Shown here piece after piece: positions 62,901 to 64,000 of a DNA stretch of 64,000 nt (its first letter is position 1; the number at the start of each line of letters is the position of its first letter). Source of the stretch: Nymphaea colorata. Taxonomy: Eukaryota; Streptophyta; Magnoliopsida; Nymphaeales; Nymphaeaceae. The stretch is from contig NC_045138.2 in the NCBI RefSeq assembly GCF_008831285.2, forward strand, positions 38,989,115-39,053,114, written 5' to 3'. The notes beneath the pieces were generated by a model. That model was not told the DNA's origin and made no database searches. It saw only the letters and a list, made by a program, of their open reading frames with translations. The position numbers and the translations under genes are program-made.

Positions 62901-64000
62901 TTTCACTCTTTCCTTTTTGAAGTGATCTGTCTGACTCTAAGTTGTTTTAGATTATAAGAATTCTCTTGTGCTCTAAAGCCTATAATGCTGTTTCCCCAAA
63001 TCAATTATTTCACTGTTTAGTAGCCTTATTTATCTATATTTACATCTAACTTTTTGAATTAGAGATAATTTAATTATGCGTACATTTAAATGGTCAGGTT
63101 TAGCCCAGTTCAGCTGACTGAACCGGATGTGCTGTGTCAGAGAAGCACAAGCACTGGCACTAGTGTTGACACAGGTTCCACACGGTGCTTCAGGCATTTA
63201 GAAGCACCCACATGACATTGGTAGTAACTGCTAACTTAATGTGCATGTACTGACACAGAGTTCAGTATCCTGATATAACATACAGGCTAGAAAATCAATG
63301 TGTCATGCTGTTAATGCTTTTAATTTCTTCTGGCACAGTGTTTGTGCTTTTGCTCAATTTCTCTATTTCATGATTTAATCTCAATTCATCTCTTTGTTGG
63401 TTCTTGCTTCTTGTTGACATGATCAAGTCTTTGTTTTTAGGATATCTCATGTTTAGTTCTTCAAGGACCTTGTTTATGCACAATTAATTGTCTAGGTCAA
63501 GAACTCCCGGATTTCATATTGTGTATCTATACATGCTCAAGGAATTTTCTTGAAGTAATTTGCCAATATTTCAGTCATTGTCCTTTGGATTCTAATAACT
63601 TGTGTCTTTTGTCTTCAGATGCTGAAAATCTTATCTAATTCATCAAAATTCTTGAAGAGTAAGTTTTATCTACCTGATGTGCCACCTGTTTGACTGGGTT
63701 TGAACTTTGATATTGACAAATTTTTTTATTTTTGCAGCTCTAGTTAGCTTTGGGAAGTTTCCAAATGAACAACGGGAAGAGGTTGAGAAGTTTGGCTTAG
63801 CAGCTTATTCTTGGGATGATTTTTTACTATTGGTAAGATACATTTCTAAGAATTGGAATGTTGTCGATTAATGTGCCATTTTTCTGGTTTGGTAGTTGTT
63901 TCCATATGGATGGGATTTTTTTTTTTCTTTTTCTTGCCTGATGTATGTCATTCTCACAATGTTGTTTGAATGTGCAGCCATCTGCAGAAGTGAGATGGTT
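56906..64000 (+). CDS. Long-chain acyl-CoA synthetase, LACS4-like, N-terminal part (gene continues right)
   Basis: Exons: 56906-57078, 59337-59400, 59477-59566, 61485-61541, 61796-61844, 62333-62409, 63619-63658, 63738-63832 and the start of a ninth at 63978. All have GT-AG borders in matching phase. The protein reads MKFLVKVEEGK...PSVGPVYRSAFAKDGFP...CWDVFR, then NPMLGRREILDGKPGKYVW, TYQEVYDIAMKVG, GIYGANCPEWLMSMEACNAHG, VPLYDTLGAGAVEFI, FVEEKKIAE, LVSFGKFPNEQREEVEKFGL and YSWDDFLLL. This is the N-terminal half of the adenylate-forming domain and is closest to Arabidopsis LACS4. LACS enzymes activate fatty acids with ATP and CoA, usually at the ER, for wax, cutin and lipid synthesis. The AMP-binding TSGTTG loop lies beyond the window. 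Three in-frame ATGs (56906, 56924, 56936) compete as start; the first is chosen. Confidence 0.92.

Overview
The window is nuclear DNA of a flowering plant. It has split genes with GT-AG introns, AT-rich intergenic sequence full of TA/CT microsatellites, MITE-like elements and dead Ty1/copia pieces, and plant-specific gene families. Coding exons are clearly more GC-rich than their surroundings. The species cannot be named from the sequence alone.

Layout. Positions 1-1543 (minus): the first three exons of a DTW-domain gene that continues past the left edge. 6731-12167 (minus): a callose synthase of the CALS11/CALS12 (GSL1/GSL5) type with no introns in its coding region but two single-base frame breaks, both in G runs. 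16246-16557 (minus): an mTERF-like remnant. 17115-38800: a tandem array of short-chain dehydrogenase/reductase (SDR) genes, all minus strand. The array holds three genes, each with a tiny first exon (Met-Ala-Gln-Arg) and one large catalytic exon, plus two orphan promoter/first-exon units without their own catalytic exon. Most of it is an 8.34-kb direct tandem duplication (22117-30460 and 30461-38800) with TATATA at its breakpoints. 42139-47640 (plus): a Di19-type zinc-finger gene in five exons. 49946-50302 (plus): a small secreted non-specific lipid-transfer protein. 56906 to the right edge (plus): the first eight exons, and the start of a ninth, of a long-chain acyl-CoA synthetase of the LACS4 type.

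The genes do not form a pathway. Several are of kinds linked to plant defence, drought or lipid and cell-wall barriers (callose deposition, Di19, nsLTP, LACS), but they look like ordinary neighbours. The real novelty is the SDR array. Its copies show mosaic divergence (about 0.3% in the first 1.8 kb, about 2% in the catalytic exons), a MITE present in one copy with a clean empty site in the other, duplicated first exons with intact TATA boxes that could act as alternative promoters, and an altered nucleotide-binding glycine motif in two of the three enzymes.

Exon boundaries were placed by reading splice sites, phase and family resemblance by eye. No alignment, transcript data or database search was available.
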